This document shows, one piece after another, positions 63,353 to 64,000 of a stretch of 64,000 nucleotides of DNA. The stretch's first letter is position 1. Each line of letters begins with the position of its first letter. The notes under the pieces were generated by a model. It saw only the letters and a program-made list of their open reading frames with translations, was not told the origin of the DNA and did no database searches. Source of the DNA: Oegoconia quadripuncta (taxonomy: Eukaryota > Arthropoda > Insecta > Lepidoptera > Autostichidae); assembly GCA_949316235.1 (NCBI GenBank), contig OX438755.1, forward strand, positions 18,118,151-18,182,150. The letters are read 5' to 3'. Position numbers and translations under genes: made by a program.

Positions 63353-64000
63353 AAGGCGGTTCTTACACAATTGCGACTGTTAATCGCACGTCTGCAATGC
63401 CTATAAAACAAATGGGGCAGCGTTACATCGTCCGGAGTCCGAGAATTTATTTCCTCTTCTTAACAGACACACACATGGTGCTTTTATGACGTACTACGTC
63501 GTACGACATACGACGACACACAGCGACAATTGCAACACAAGATTGCGCTTGGAAATTTAATAAGACGTGTATGTTATTGCAGTAAGACTTCTTTAAACGC
63601 GAGACACTGAAGTGCTAATAAAGAATGAATATCTCAATCTCTGTTAATGTTATTGTTCAGCTGACATCAATATTCCGCTGTTTATTAAATTTTACTATTA
63701 TTTTAACATGACCACAATATTTGTATGCTAATTTGGCTGATCATAGAGATCATATTCATAAGTTAACACTTTCACGGCCAGTGAACCAGACACAATTGAG
63801 GTTTTGTTATTACGTCTATTGGCGTTCAGTGTCCGCGAAAGTGTTAATGTATCATAACAATCTGTACACCTATGTATCACAATTGAATAATGATTGAGTG
63901 ATAATGCACGAATACGTGACATTATTCAGCAAATAGCGGTAGGTTCCTCGTTCATTGTCGCTGCGAGTCGAAACTCTGGCAATGAGCGTAATACCATTTG

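Noticed and set aside
1..64000. LTR retrotransposon or endogenous virus
   Set aside because: No paired long terminal repeats, primer binding site, gag, integrase or envelope-like frame was seen.

Overview
The window looks like AT-rich, transposon-saturated insect nuclear DNA, most likely from a moth or butterfly. The evidence is the mix of repeats: several tRNA-headed SINE families, Helitron-like elements that start CTAATATTATAAATGCG and end CGGGCGGAAAGCTAGT, RTE, Jockey and CR1 type LINE debris, hAT and Tc1/mariner MITEs, and one intron-rich conserved animal gene. No bacterial, organellar or viral gene organisation is visible. The species cannot be named from the sequence alone.

The only host gene I can identify with confidence is the 3' half of calpain-7 (PalB-type calpain) on the plus strand. 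Five exons (3174-3418, 4682-4884, 5898-6103, 6319-6551, 8268-8412) have GT/AG borders and compatible phases. They join into an uninterrupted 343-residue C-terminus that ends at a TAG. It starts at the catalytic Asn (KNPW) of the protease core and runs through the two C-terminal calpain beta-sandwich domains. The MIT domains and the catalytic Cys and His lie upstream of the window. The first 2.9 kb is a sense-oriented LINE with a long open endonuclease/reverse transcriptase frame, lying in the intron upstream. The other introns hold SINEs, an RTE copy with an inverted 5' end, hAT debris and LINE tails.

From about 8.4 kb to 64 kb the DNA is gene-poor and repeat-rich. SINE-A (head starts GCGACCGATTGGTGTAGTGG) and SINE-B (GACGACCTGTTTGGTGTAG) share their body layout. 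SINE-C (GTCGGTGGATCAGCGGTTAAG) ends in a TGATGATGATGA tail like that of RTE elements. SINE-D is read as GCCTCCGTGGCTCAATGTAA...TGCATAAAAAAA and is the most abundant, with about 20 copies or fragments. Other contents are two copies of a 140-150 bp palindromic MITE, a near-perfect 270 bp foldback element beside a wrecked Tc1-like transposase, a 483 bp hAT-type MITE with a perfect 8 bp TSD, three Helitron-like copies each interrupted by foreign sequence, and many 5'-truncated LINE 3' ends.

The most informative structures are insertion records: a twin-primed RTE in calpain-7 intron 1, a 42 bp RTE insertion with an 11 bp TSD inside a SINE, a 105 bp poly(A) retro-insert with a 12 bp TSD, and a stem-loop shared by LINE tails that end in different terminal microsatellites. 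One unassigned open segment (32901-33071) with a good splice acceptor and a downstream AATAAA may be a terminal exon of a second host gene, but this is weak. I found no convincing new functional system; the value here is in transposon biology and in the calpain-7 gene structure.
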